From Leptidea sinapis (lineage: Eukaryota > Arthropoda > Insecta > Lepidoptera > Pieridae): DNA of 64,000 nucleotides. Position numbers and translations under genes: made by a program. Below the pieces are notes generated by a model. That model did no database searches and was not told the DNA's origin. It saw only the letters and a program-made list of their open reading frames with translations. The stretch's first letter is position 1. Each line of letters opens with the position of its first letter. This document shows positions 40,978-51,645 of this stretch, piece after piece. The stretch is from contig NC_066269.1 of the NCBI RefSeq assembly GCF_905404315.1, positions 12,840,501-12,904,500 on the forward strand. The letters run 5' to 3'.

Positions 40978-42006
40978 GTGTTTTTTTTTTTATGGAATAG
41001 GAGGACAAACGAGCGTACGGGTCATCTGTGTGGGCGGGGGTGATCACTGCTAAGTGATCACCCCCGCCCACAATCTCTTGCAACACCAGAGGAATCACAG
41101 GAGCGTTGCCGGCCTTTAAGGAATGAGTATGCGCTTTTTTCGAAGGTACCCATGTCGTATCGTCCCGGAAACACCGCACAAGGAAGCTCATTCCACAGCT
41201 TTGTAGTACGTGGAAGAAAGCTCCTTGAAAACCGCACTGTGGAGGACCGCCACACATCCAGATGGTGAGGATGATATCCTAACTTGTGGCGTGTCGTGCG
41301 AAGGTGGAATTAGGCGGCAGGAATCAGGTTAAACAGCTCTTCGGAACACTCCCCGTGATAAATGCGGTAGAAGACACACAATGAAGCGACGTCTCTACGC
41401 AACGCCAAGTGATCCAGCCGTTCACAGAGCACTATGTCCCCGACAATTCGAGCTGCTCTGCGTTGCACGCGGTCAAATGGATCGAGCTGATACTGGGGTG
41501 CGCCAGACCAGAGATGACAGCAATACTCCATGTGTGGCCGGACCTGCGCTTTGTACAGCGCTAGAATGTGGGCCGGCTTGAAGTATTGCCGTGCTCTATT
41601 AATGACGCCCAGTTTCTTATAAGCCAATTTGGCTTTGCCCTCCAGATGGCCACGGAATTGGCAATCGCTCGAGATTTCGAGACCCAGTATTCCGATACTA
41701 GGCGAGGCTTTGAGGGAAGTGTTGTCGAAGAGCGGTGACACGACAAATGGGGTTTTTTTTGTGGTAAACGCGCAAACTTGAGTCTTCTGGGGGTTAAATT
41801 GGACAAGGTTCAATTTTCCCCATTCCGCGACCTTCTCAAGAGAGGACTCGATAGAAGACACAAGTTTCTCCCGGCACTGGTCGACGATTTCCCGAGAGAG
41901 ACCTGCATGGCCAGTGTATACGGCATCACCAGTGCTGTCGTCTGCATAGCAATGAATGTTGGAGGTGTCCAACATATCATTGATATGCAGAAGAAACAGC
42001 GTGTAT
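40978..42006 (-). mobile_element. LINE-B, longest copy
   Basis: A 5'-truncated non-LTR retrotransposon of about 1.03 kb. From its 5' edge it encodes LFLLHINDMLDTSNIHCYADD (RT motif 5), the RT thumb and C-terminal region, and ends with the family tail CGCTCGTTTGTCCTCCTATT, CCATA and an A run (poly-T at 40979-40991 on the + strand). The endonuclease and most of the RT fingers and palm are missing. The tail region carries a unique 18-bp perfect hairpin at 41030-41071. Confidence 0.85.
41310..41975 (-). pseudogene. LINE-B reverse transcriptase, C-terminal part
   Basis: 221 codons remain open. The YADD catalytic motif is at residues 10-13 (about 41937-41948). FNPQKTQVCAFTTKK (palm end/thumb), LGLEISSDCQFRGHL, RPHMEYCCHLWSGAPQ, RVQRRAARIV and FYRIYHGECSEELF follow, as in Jockey/CR1-type reverse transcriptases. 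The frame ends at LIPAA-TAA; other copies (7144-7444) have GAA there, so a nonsense change cuts off the last about 85 residues, which continue in frame (FHLRTTRHKLGYHPHHLD... to GRG). The Met at 41975 is internal, not the true start. Confidence 0.8.
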
Positions 42007-42229
42007 AGTGTATAAATAAATGTAAATATTCTTTCTTTCTTATTACGTCACTATTTTTTCTAATAACTCATTGAATTGCTGAAATGGTTCATACTACTAC
42101 CATCGCTAGGGCTCGCTTAACTTTTTATTTTATTATTTAATTAACATTAACATTTATTGACTACTGCCACATTACACATACTTGTACATTGCAATAGTCA
42201 TTGTTACAACAACGGCGTGCATAGCATTT

Positions 42230-42510
42230 AGCATTGGGAGGCTCCTTTGCAACGGCGCCTATTTCTGCCGTGAAACAGTAATGTGCAAACATTACTGCGT
42301 TTCCGTCTGAAGGGCGCCGTAGCTAGTGAAATTACTGGGCAAATGAGACTTAACACCTTATGTCTCAAGGTGACGGGCGTAGTTGTAGTGCGCCTCAGAA
42401 TTTTTGGGTATTTCGCGAATCCTGAGCGGCACTGCATTGCAATGGGCAGGGTGTATCAATTACCACCAGCTGAACGTCCTACTCGTCTCGTTTTTTACTG
42501 TCATAAAAAA
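42230..42510 (+). mobile_element. SINE-A copy
   Basis: Begins CATTGGGAGGCTCCTTTGC, lacks the GGATGCCGGCTAGATTATGG block, and ends ACTCGTCTCGTTTTTTACTG then TCATAAAAAA. The hairpin blocks are well kept. Confidence 0.85.
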
Positions 42511-44640
42511 ACTGATAATATACACAAGACTAATAAACTGAAAACTCCAGAATCCAAATAGTTACTAGAATAACTTAATATTATGAAGAATATAAAACTA
42601 GAATAAAGAATATAAAACAAATATTCTTATAATACATTGCCTGATTTGTATCAACAGGTAAAATAATTCATATAATTTTAAATATTTTGCAACATGTTAA
42701 GGATTTAGTTAAATAAAATACTGTTTAAAAGATTATAACTCGTGTAGGTAATTGCAGTTGTATTTTTGCATTAGTTGTTTGCATAAAGGTTACATTTCTA
42801 TAATTATTTATTTAACCTGACCTTTCTTGACCTTTGCAGGCTAATGTTTTCAGGTGGACTGGCCTCTAATAAGTATTTTATGATATTATTGTAACTTTCG
42901 CGTGACACAAAGAAAATGTTACATATAAAGGAATCATAAAAGATGTCCAGAGATGGTTAGTAAATAGAATGGTAATATAATAAGAGTCTTCACTTAGTGG
43001 TATGTGACAGTAGCCAAATAATATAAGTTACCATGCAAACTGAAACACAGTGCTTGCAAGATAATTGTACATTTTGTTTTGATAGTTGAATATTATTTTT
43101 ATAACTTTGTACTTAGACAATTTAAACGTCTAGATAGAGTCTCTTGCTGTGAAACAACCGATAAAAACGGGCCAGGAATATTAGTTTAGTGTGCGTGACA
43201 AGCTACGTCTTACACTCGCGATTTGTATGACACTTTGTGTTAGTGTGCGTGAATTGCTCGAAGTAGAGGTAAGTTCTAAGCTCAATTTTTATTGGCGTTT
43301 TCACAGCTGTCACAGTCTATCTATAAGTATAAATGATCTATTTTGTAGTTATCATGCGTTTGCTAAAACACAACCGACACAGCCGTACTTTTCTCGAAGC
43401 AGTTCAGGCCATTATCGACCCTCTATAACTTCGCTGTGGTTTTATTTAATTGTATAATAATGTATAAAACATTGTATAAACTCGGTATATTTCAAATTTC
43501 ATTCAATTTGAACCAGTAGTTTATGAATTATAACTAGTCAAAGTTTCTTAATTTTGCCATTCACTGACGAGTGCCTGACCAACCATCAAAACTGTAAGGT
43601 TAACTTCTATCAGACATAGAAGCTTCAAATTCAGAAAAGAATTTATGTTAAGTGTATAAATGAAGGAAAAAGTAAAATATTTTCCAATTACTGACCAGCT
43701 TTCTAGATACACCAACTGCTTAAATACATTTTTAATTTCATATATCATAATATATGAGATCACAATATCATAATGTAATTTAATGCAATATTTATCGCTT
43801 GTGAGATTCATTGTGTTTATAATAAAAAAAATATCATTGCATTTTCATGCCATGGCCAAGTTAATCTATGTATTAAAAACATAAAATATTTTTAATATTG
43901 TTAAGAACCATTAACTAGGGACTGAATGAATTGACCGACTTGATATTACATGGATCTTACAACTTTTTACGGTAGAAGAACTGAGTTGCGAGACGTAGTT
44001 TTTTTACAAGTTATGTTTTTGATGGCATTCTTATGAAATTACGCAAATTACAACTTCAGAGTAAATCCTCGAGTTCCTTTATATCCTTATCAGTTTGCTA
44101 GCCTACTTTTAAGGCTCCTTCCTTTAATTTAATTAAATATTTGAACATTTAGTAGAATCTGTTCAGGTCAGCTAAAAAATTATATCTATTCTACAAGAAC
44201 CAAAATAAAATGAAAATGCTATTTAAATTGTGATAGTTAAGATACTTACATAAATCTTACAATCAACATGATTGTAGATACCATTAGAAGAAACGGCTAT
44301 GTTTCGAAGTAATTTCATATAACAATAGACTAGGGATCGATACTTATCAACATCAAGTTGTCTAGAGTGGACATGCCAAGGTAAATCTTGGGACCATCAT
44401 CCAACACGGAAGTCTCAGGTGTTTAATTATTCTAGCAAGTCATTAAAATTTAATGAATCTGAGATCTGGAGTATGTAGATGAAACAAATATAAGGTTCAA
44501 ATTTGTGAGCTATCATTCCTAAACACTATTTCTAATAAATCTTTCACTGAAAACTCAAATTACGAGTATATTCTTATAAATAGGAAGTTTTACTAATATT
44601 AATAAACTTTTTGAGTTAGTTAAGATAAGCAACAAAGATT
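42511..44640. other. Long intronic stretch, nothing firm
   Basis: About 2.1 kb of A+T-rich DNA, the longest repeat-poor segment before the dpr exon. At 43185-43260 GTGTGCGTGACAAGCTACGT and GTTAGTGTGCGTGAATTGCT form two similar GTGTGCGTGA blocks 55 bp apart; I have the impression this occurs in other lepidopteran repeats but cannot place it. No coding signal. Confidence 0.35.
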
Positions 44641-44663
44641 TTAGTTACACAAATAAAATTTAT

Positions 44664-44815
44664 TAACGATGCGGGACTCGAACCCGCGACCTCTCTCGTT
44701 CCGTGTGAGTGCTCTTCCATCCAGCCAACCGGTCGAGTGATGTATCATTGATAAATCTTTTATATGTCTTGCTCAACTCTCAGGTTATGGCTTCATATAC
44801 AGGATCTACTTTACA
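44664..44815 (-). mobile_element. SINE-T1, second of a head-to-tail pair (minus)
   Basis: In reverse: GAAGCCATAACCTGAGAGTT leader, tRNA-like head GACCGGTTGGCTGGATGGAA...GGTCGCGGGTTCGAGTCCCG. The acceptor is damaged. Preceded (on the minus strand) by the spacer GTAAAGTAGATCCTGTATAT, as at 30488-30505. Confidence 0.75.
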
Positions 44816-44882
44816 GATGACAAGCTCCTTAAATAACATTTGCATATTATGAAATTGACTTGAGATGTCACTCTTGCAAATC

Positions 44883-45156
44883 TAAACAAGTTGTAATATT
44901 TTAAGTGATAACCCTCACTTCAGGGATTAATTACTAAAATAAATATTATAACCAACATTTATGAACGATGCGGGACTCGAAACCGCGACATCTGGCGTTC
45001 CGTGCAAGTGCTCGTTCACTGTGCCAACCGTTCGAGTGACGTATCGTTTATAAATCGTATTTTGTTCAACTCTCAGATTGTGGCACTCAAAAATTTTTAT
45101 TTGTGTAATTAATCCCAAAAGTGAGGGTTATCACTTTAATAATAACAAATTGTTTA
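44883..45156 (-). mobile_element. SINE-T1 with both inverted arms
   Basis: 44883-44947 and 45092-45156 are inverted copies of each other (AGTGATAACCCTCACTTCAG..GGATTAATTA vs TAATTAATCCCAAAAGTGAG..GGTTATCACTTT). Between them is the leader and a tRNA-like head at 44963-45032 (in reverse GAACGGTTGGCACAGTGAAC ... GTTTCGAGTCCCGCATCGTTC) whose acceptor halves pair. The complete unit is a tRNA-like sequence inside a foldback structure. Confidence 0.75.
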
Positions 45157-46580
45157 AGATTTGAATTCTTCTAACCCATCAAACACAAGACAATTATAAA
45201 GAATGGTTGAAGGAAGATAAACTTCAAATGATTTCGATCTATAGCAATAAACAGCAACAATCAATTATTTATTGAGGAAAATGAGCAAAAAGGTATTAAT
45301 ATTAATTTTATTGATTCCAGAAACTTTTGTGCGCTATTCTAATAAATAATAATTGCAATTGGAAGAATAGACGAACATTATTGAATAAAGAACAATAAAG
45401 CTAGATTTGTTGTTAGTAGTTAATTAAATTTTACTAACAATACATTTAATACTTTTACTTTCCCTTGATTGGAATGTTGAATTGAAGGTATTAAAAAAAG
45501 CTACAGATGAAAAGGTAAAAAAACAGGTGATGCTGGCGAAGCTTTGCTCAATCCAGCGGACTAATTAATAAGCCAAAAGTATGAGGTTATGATTTATATT
45601 TTTCTACAAAAATTAATTAAAACTACTAGTAAATTATTATACAAAGTTAAATTATAATCATACTAGCCGCCGCCTACGTCGTCCGCGTGAACGCATATAA
45701 TAAAAATTACTATGACTGCATCTAGATTCATAACATATTGCCTATAGATTGTTCCAACCTCTCGTTACTGATGGAAAATAAGAATTAAATCTATTAATAT
45801 TAGCTTTTGCGTTTAACCGGACATAAATACAGACATAGCGACAAATTTCCTATAAAGCACTGTTCTCGACACAGCATTAGTCACTTAAAACATATGTAAT
45901 TACAATTTTTACCTATATATGTATCTTTTATATATTATATACATATATATATTTAGGTATCTAAAATATAGTTCAAAACTCCCCGTCGATATTTTTTGCC
46001 TGTGAAGTTGAGTTACTTTTAAATAAACGTACCTTGTATAAAAATTAGAAAAGCGTTATTTTTTACAACTTTATAATATTTTATTCGCGTGGGTTGTAAT
46101 ATTTTACTCGCGTGGGTTAGATAAACAAGTTGTTTTTTCCTATTTTGTGAAAATTGTATTACTTCTGAATTATTTATCCAAATCAAATCAAAAGTTATCA
46201 AAGAATGACACTAACGAAGTAGTGGTAAATGTTAAAATATATAACTTTGATTAAATATTTTAACATTTACCACCATTTCGGAAAAGGTCTCGATAGCTCT
46301 TAAGGTTTTTTTGTTTTATGAATTACTTACAATGTTTAGCTAAAAAATTTTAGTATTTGTTACAAAACTTTGCATAGATATAAAATATTTATAAAATGGT
46401 GTAGCTGTAAATATTTTTTTATAATTTTATAATATTTTTTGACCTACATAAATAAATAACATTTGAGTGGAGCCTTTTATCTGGTAAATAAATCTCACAT
46501 AAAAATTATTGATGAAATAAAAAAACAACTATACTGCAAGAGGTATTCATTTTTTTTAAATATTTTGGTACAAGGAACCT
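45157..46580. other. Intron upstream of the dpr exon, nothing firm
   Basis: A+T-rich. It holds an AT-rich quasi-palindrome at 45910-45958 (ACCTATATATGTATC ... ATATATATTTAGGT) and a GGCCGCCGCCTACGTCG-like patch near 45668. A TTTACTCGCGTGGGTT repeat occurs twice at 46082-46118. No exon was recognised. Confidence 0.4.
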
Positions 46581-46591
46581 ATTTTTTGCAG

Positions 46592-46776
46592 GTCTGTCTG
46601 CCGGAGGGATAGACACCACAGATCCTGATAGCATATTTGCTGTGGGCAATGGAACTGCTGAGACGGAGATAGCGATACAACCACATTTTGATAACAGTAG
46701 CAAACGGGAGTACACGGCCGCTGTTGGTCAACCGGCTTATTTGCATTGTCGTGTCAAAAACCTTGGCGACAGATCG
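46592..46776 (+). CDS. dpr: Dpr-family Ig-domain protein, single internal exon
   Basis: A 185-bp exon bounded by acceptor TATTTTTTGCAG and donor GTGAGT. It starts with two bases of a split codon and then 61 codons. Residues 1-26 (LSAGGIDTTDPDSIFAVGNG...) are a non-conserved lead-in; then IQPHFDNSSKREYTAAVGQP and AYLHCRVKNLGDRS. Dpr proteins have PYFD----R--T--VGQ-A-LHCRV--LGD--VSWIRKRD at the start of Ig domain 1; the Cys in LHC is the first of the domain's disulfide and the exon ends just before the VSWIR stretch, at a codon boundary. Dprs are cell-surface partners of DIP proteins in neuronal wiring. Other exons are not in this window, which suits the very long introns of dpr genes. Which dpr paralogue it is cannot be decided from 61 residues. 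Confidence 0.85.
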
Positions 46777-46849
46777 GTGAGTTATAACTAATATCAAATG
46801 TCGAAGTATTGACGTACGATAAGGAAATAGATTCCCAATCACCTATTAG

Positions 46850-47298
46850 GGCGACACTAAATACCGGCGACCTTGAGAGATATGAGTTCACGGCTCCTAT
46901 GTAACAAAGCCAATATTTTCAATATTCTTGGGTCGAAAATGCAACATTTTAACAGGCGCAAACTGCTGAATTACTTACAATCCTCATTATTGATTACTAA
47001 TCTGAATAAATGTACCTACATAAAAAAGTAAAATCTATAAGAACAACTATTATGATAGTAGTATACTAAACAAATGCATGATGCCGACAAAAACTTGTTT
47101 AAGTGCAAAGAAAACTGGTAGTTCATAATAGCTCTGGAGTGCTAACTTTAACCAACAATAAGCATTAGCAACCTACAAGTAAGACTTAAGGGTATGTGTA
47201 ACAGGATAAAGTAGTGTTTATAGTTCCAAATCCTATATTTTCACCACAAAACTTATCTAAAAACACATTGTTTGCATGTTTTCTGTTTACCCTTCGCC
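46850..47298. mobile_element. TTAA-bounded MITE, copy 2, next to the dpr exon
   Basis: 449 bp starting GGCGACACTAAATACC and ending CCCTTCGCC, flanked by TTAG (46846-46849, one base off TTAA) and TTAA (47299-47302). It aligns with 3090-3528 over its whole length. It begins only 73 bp downstream of the exon's donor site. Confidence 0.6.
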
Positions 47299-47308
47299 TT
47301 AATCAGTC

Positions 47309-47833
47309 GTAAAAGAATGACAGAGCACCGTTGTATATACGTACCTATACATTAACTTATACGGATAATATTTAAGTATTCATTTACATTAACACCCTAT
47401 ATCGTAGCTGTAATGTTCAAATTCCTTTGTATACGTGCATTAGAAGCTCGGATACGAACACGAGGCAAGAACATTTTGTTTTAGCAATTGATATACTATT
47501 TTAGCAAAATGATTAAAAACGTCAAAGTATGAAATACTACATTCCATCCAATATAAGTTTGCATATTATGCTGTTATTTGGACAGTTTATCATTGAATAC
47601 TTTGTTATTGCGTGGCGTTGTATTCAAAGCGCGGTCGAAACACAACTGAACGAAAACTCGACATAATAGACGAGTAGGCAGAGTTTTGCTCCAGGCAATT
47701 TTTGAGCGTGATTATGACTTATGATTACTAGATGTTTGTTGTACGCCAATGTGGCGAAAATAATATATTTTATCCCTTATCATACTTAATGCTCCTTCTA
47801 TAAAAACACAATATTTATATTAATATTTTAAGT
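47309..47833. other. Intronic sequence, nothing recognised
   Basis: No gene, fold or family match. Confidence 0.4.
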
Positions 47834-47971
47834 TTAAGCGCGTACACCTTCCTTAAAGGCCGGCAACGCTCCTGTGATTCCTCTGGTTTTGCAAGAGCTT
47901 GTGGGCGGCGGTGATCACTTAACCACAGGTGACCCGTACGCTCGTTTGTCCTCCTATTCCATAAAAAAAAA
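47834..47971 (+). mobile_element. LINE-B 3' tail fragment
   Basis: KRVHLP-frame and GCCGGCAACGCTCCTGTGAT, GCAAGAGCTTGTGGGCGGCG, CCCGTACGCTCGTTTGTCCT, then TATTCCATAAAAAAAA. Only the last about 140 bp of the family. Confidence 0.8.
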
Positions 47972-48839
47972 TAAGAAAAGATTTTTCTCTTCTTTAACAA
48001 ATAGGTTTATTTTGTTTTTAACTTGTATATTAAATTAACTAAATTTTTTTTTAATCCTGCGATTGTACAAATATTTTGAAGATATAAAATAGTAGCAGTG
48101 AGAATATATAATACCAGCTTAGTGAAACTGCAAATCACCCTTAGTTGATATCGTTTTGATCTTCAGTGTTTGTTACCAAATCGGGTTTCTTTGTTCAAAT
48201 TTTGTTTTAAAAATTGTTATTTATGCAACTGTTGTGTAATAACGAATGTGAGTTCATCAAAGTATCACATGAGTGTTTTAATATTTAATTATCAACAGTT
48301 GCATACAATACTTTATCTGCAACCATAATATGAATCCTTTATAAAGGATTCTGAAACAGTTAGCTTACTGCTAACGTTAAAAATGCCAGGCCTTGTAACC
48401 ATTACATTATCCAAACGAGTTTGACATTGGGAGTTTTAATATTGGCAATAAGCTGTTTTAAAATGTATTTAATAGAGGATTTAAAGCATGGGTGTAGATA
48501 AATAAAATTAAAAAAATAATCAACCCAAAGTAATACGAGGGTCCGCAATTCTTGTCGAATGATCGCTTTATTACGTCTGCATAAAGGAAGCATATTTTAT
48601 ATAAAAGCTCGTACACAATGTCGGTGACAGTACTCTTGGATACGGCTTATATCTAAATTAAGTCGTCGTTTGCATACTGATCTCGTAGCTGCTCCAGATA
48701 TGCAAAACCATCACAAAATACAATATAATAACGTACACAGCGGTTCTTAATGAGATGTGTTCATGGCGTGTTTTAATGTTGTTCTTCATTCGTATAGCTA
48801 AGTACCTACATTAATTGAACAGATTAGCTTTACTAAAAT
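47972..48839. other. Intronic sequence, nothing recognised
   Basis: A+T-rich, no coding signal or family match. Confidence 0.4.
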
Positions 48840-49235
48840 TAAATGAACAATGCTATTATGCATATAGTGATGACTTACGGTACGCAGACGTGGTCGCTAA
48901 CTATGGGCCTAATGAGAAAGGTCGCTTAGAGTGCAATGGAGAGGGCTATGTTTGGATGGAGTTTCTCTGTCAGATCGAATCAGAAATGACGAGAGGTCCG
49001 TAGGAGAACAGTAGGAGACAGATGGCCGTTGTGGCATTAAAGTCCTCAAATGGTGACCACGTACTGGAAGACGCAGTGTTGGTAGGCCCCCCATAAGATG
49101 GACCGACGATCTGGTCAAGATCGCCGAAATACGTTGGATGAGGGCAGCGCAGGACCGATTGTTATAGAAATCTTTAGGGGAGACCTTTGTCCAGCAGTAG
49201 ACGTCTTACGGCTGATGATGATGATGATGATTATG
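48840..49235 (+). mobile_element. LINE-R1 3' end, copy 2
   Basis: Split between frames: SAMERAMFGWSFS, LSDRIRNDE-like, then GRW, MDRRSGQDRRNTLDEGSAG in one frame and WTDDLVKIAEIRWMRAAQDR in another, ending FVQQ-TSYG and a (GAT/TGA)n tail at 49214-49231. This is the end pattern of RTE-like and related non-LTR retrotransposons. Matches 36031-36330. Confidence 0.75.
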
Positions 49236-49324
49236 AATATTATTAATCTGTTAATAATAATTAAAAAATATTATGCATAAAAGAAAAAAATTATAAATTT
49301 AGTTTAAATATTTACAAGGTAACT

Positions 49325-49420
49325 TCTTAACCGACTTCAAAAAAGGAGGAGGTTCTCAATTCGTCGGTATGTTCTTTTTTTTATGTCATGTGCTCAAAAC
49401 TTATGGGGCCCATATGTCGG
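49325..49420 (+). repeat. Dispersed repeat (ACCGACTTCAAAAAAGGAGG type)
   Basis: AACCGACTTCAAAAAAGGAG, GTTCTCAATTCGTCGGTATG and a T-rich run then TATGTCATG. Start of a repeat I know to be common in Lepidoptera; the body is missing. Confidence 0.6.
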
Positions 49421-50310
49421 ACTCAGACACCCTCTATCGACTAAAAACCACCTCTATGCTGTCACGGGGCGTATTTGAAGGAGACTCGAACCTCGGACCA
49501 GCTGTATGTCACTGTGGGAAGGTCGCTTAACAGTAAATCGCTTATGATCTAATATGATCTGGTTAGTCCGGTTTTATTTTTTCGCCCAGACAAAGGATAG
49601 GGCTACCCTCTAGGATAACGACGGGAGGGAGGTGGTGAATGCACATGCATATCAACGCCAACTCCAGAGGTTGACTTTGGACAAGTAAAAGCCTCTAAAA
49701 GCCTTCATCGAAGGCGATCTTCTATTGGGGAGTGACGAGGCTCAAGCGGCACTCTTTTAGTAGTATCCGCTGGGATGAATGATAGTCCGACCGAAATGTC
49801 TTACTATAAGGGTTCTATTTCTAAACTATTATAGCGCGTTTCAATTTCCTCTCGTTAATGCGCAGAAGCCAAGCTTTCCAACCGCAGTACCACCCTGTCA
49901 AACTTAAAATTGATGGAGTGTTTCTCGCAAATATTTTTCACTGAAAGCTAAACAGCAAACAAAAGCACTTTAGAATTCTGAAAAATTTCAAAGACTTTAT
50001 TTCAATTTCGCAGTTTCCTCTCACAGAATAAAATCGCACGATCTAAACGGAAATGTCTATCCATATTTCAAGTTTTAATTTCAGATATCGTGCCTTAAAA
50101 GAACTCCACGCTCGTGTGGAAAATATAACAGTACTAAAACAATTGTATTATTTTGGCCGCAAACACAATCATAACTTTCAATCGAGATAAAACTAGACTT
50201 ATTGGAGCATTGAGTAAAGTGATTGAAACAGAGATTATTAAACGTTTGGAAAACATATTTCTTTTATGTACTGCATCGTTGTATTTGATCGTAAAAAATT
50301 TAATCTAATC
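49421..50310. other. Unclassified, with a GC-richer part
   Basis: 49430-49760 is GC-richer than its surroundings (GGATAACGACGGGAGGGAGG, TGCTGTCACGGGGCGTATTT) and could be a retroelement piece; no frame or fold is convincing. The remainder is A+T-rich. Confidence 0.3.
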
Positions 50311-50324
50311 AATCTAATATAATC

Positions 50325-50420
50325 TTACTAATATTATATGTTTGTTACTCTTTCAAGCAAGAACTATTAGAATGGGTTTTGATGAAACTTTACAATAATA
50401 TAGCTTACACATCAGAATAA
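50325..50420 (+). mobile_element. Dispersed element terminus (TACTAATATTAT type)
   Basis: CTTACTAATATTATATGTTT, GTTACTCTTTCAAGCAAGAA, GGGTTTTGATGAAACTTT and TATAGCTTACACATCAGAAT follow the order of the family seen at 39250-39580 and 21370-21462. Confidence 0.55.
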
Positions 50421-51511
50421 CACCTATAATGTGTAAAGTCACATATGAGTAAGAAGTAATATTAGTGACAAGTAAATACAAATTTAAACAAGATAAACTT
50501 TGCTTCTCACATCATTTGCCAAACATTTTTAATAGTTACGACGATGACCAACCGAGTACGCGATATTATGGTGTGGTCCGGCGGCAGCCGAACGACTGAA
50601 TAGATTTCATTTAAATTTGCAATATTAACGGTAATTAATAGGTCAGTACAACATAATGTAGGATACATAATATCACGCTAGATGTATCAAAAAATATAGT
50701 AAATATTTTTTGCATCCACGTGGACGACGACGTATTTTTTTAAATAATATATGGAGATTTTATATATCACTGTCTTTTAAAGGCTTAGTGTCAACTCTAA
50801 GATCCTTGTAAATCTTAAAAAAGGGTAAGAACGCAGAATAGAGTGACGCGTATTGAATGTAGATATATAAATATAGTACTTTTTGGCAACGGTTAAAAAC
50901 GTGGAAATAAATTAATCTGATTAATTTTCTGAAATAAAACATGGTGAAATTTAGTTATAATACTAAAAGTGCTGGTGTTATGAGAGTAAAGTGTAACAAA
51001 GAACTGTGATATTCTACTTTTAATCATTGTAACTTATAATATGGTTTTACACCCATTTTTAAAGTGTCTTTATTCGATCCTAAGATCTATACAATTATTA
51101 TCTAAAATGTATTTTTAACTTTGGCGATATTTGTCAAAAAAGCGGTACACTGTGTGGTTTTATTGTCATGGCGTTACTTCGTCGTATTTGTGTAAATAAA
51201 TACTGATATGAGATAATTGAATAAACCGCTTGTTGACAAAACAAACATTTTTGTAACAGGATCATATTGTTCCCTATTCGGCTAACAATAATCGTAACTA
51301 GAATTAGATGAATTAATTAGATTGTATAAAATACGCAATTATTTTTATACATTTATCTATTGTTTTGGAATACTTTTTTGAAGTCGATTGTTTTTTGTTA
51401 TTTTTTTTTATTTTTGAAGTGAATACTTCTTTAGCCGCGTTGGGCTTTTTGGTAGGAGAAAATCTTATGGGTTCGCTTCACCGACTTCCTCACGCACGCG
51501 ATAAATAATAC
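50421..51511. other. Intronic sequence, nothing recognised
   Basis: No repeat family or coding region was identified, apart from a GAAGTCGATTG poly-T patch at 51380-51420 that resembles the dispersed-repeat class above. Confidence 0.35.
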
Positions 51512-51560
51512 GGCCCATACTGTCTTGTAACACAAGAGGAATCATAAGTGCATTACCGTA
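51512..51560 (-). mobile_element. LINE-B tail shred
   Basis: GTCTTGTAACACAAGAGGAA and CATAAGTGCATTACCG match the reverse of the LINE-B GGTGTTGCAAGAGAATG region. Very short. Confidence 0.45.
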
Positions 51561-51645
51561 ACGTACGTCATATGAATTCAACAATTGAAAACACACATTA
51601 TTAACACAGCAACGTATATTGAAACAAAGTAACTAAAGCATTGTT

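Noticed and set aside
46579..46842. Minus-strand open frames of 69-87 codons overlapping the dpr exon
   Set aside because: They are antisense to an exon with proper splice sites and a recognisable Dpr peptide on the + strand.
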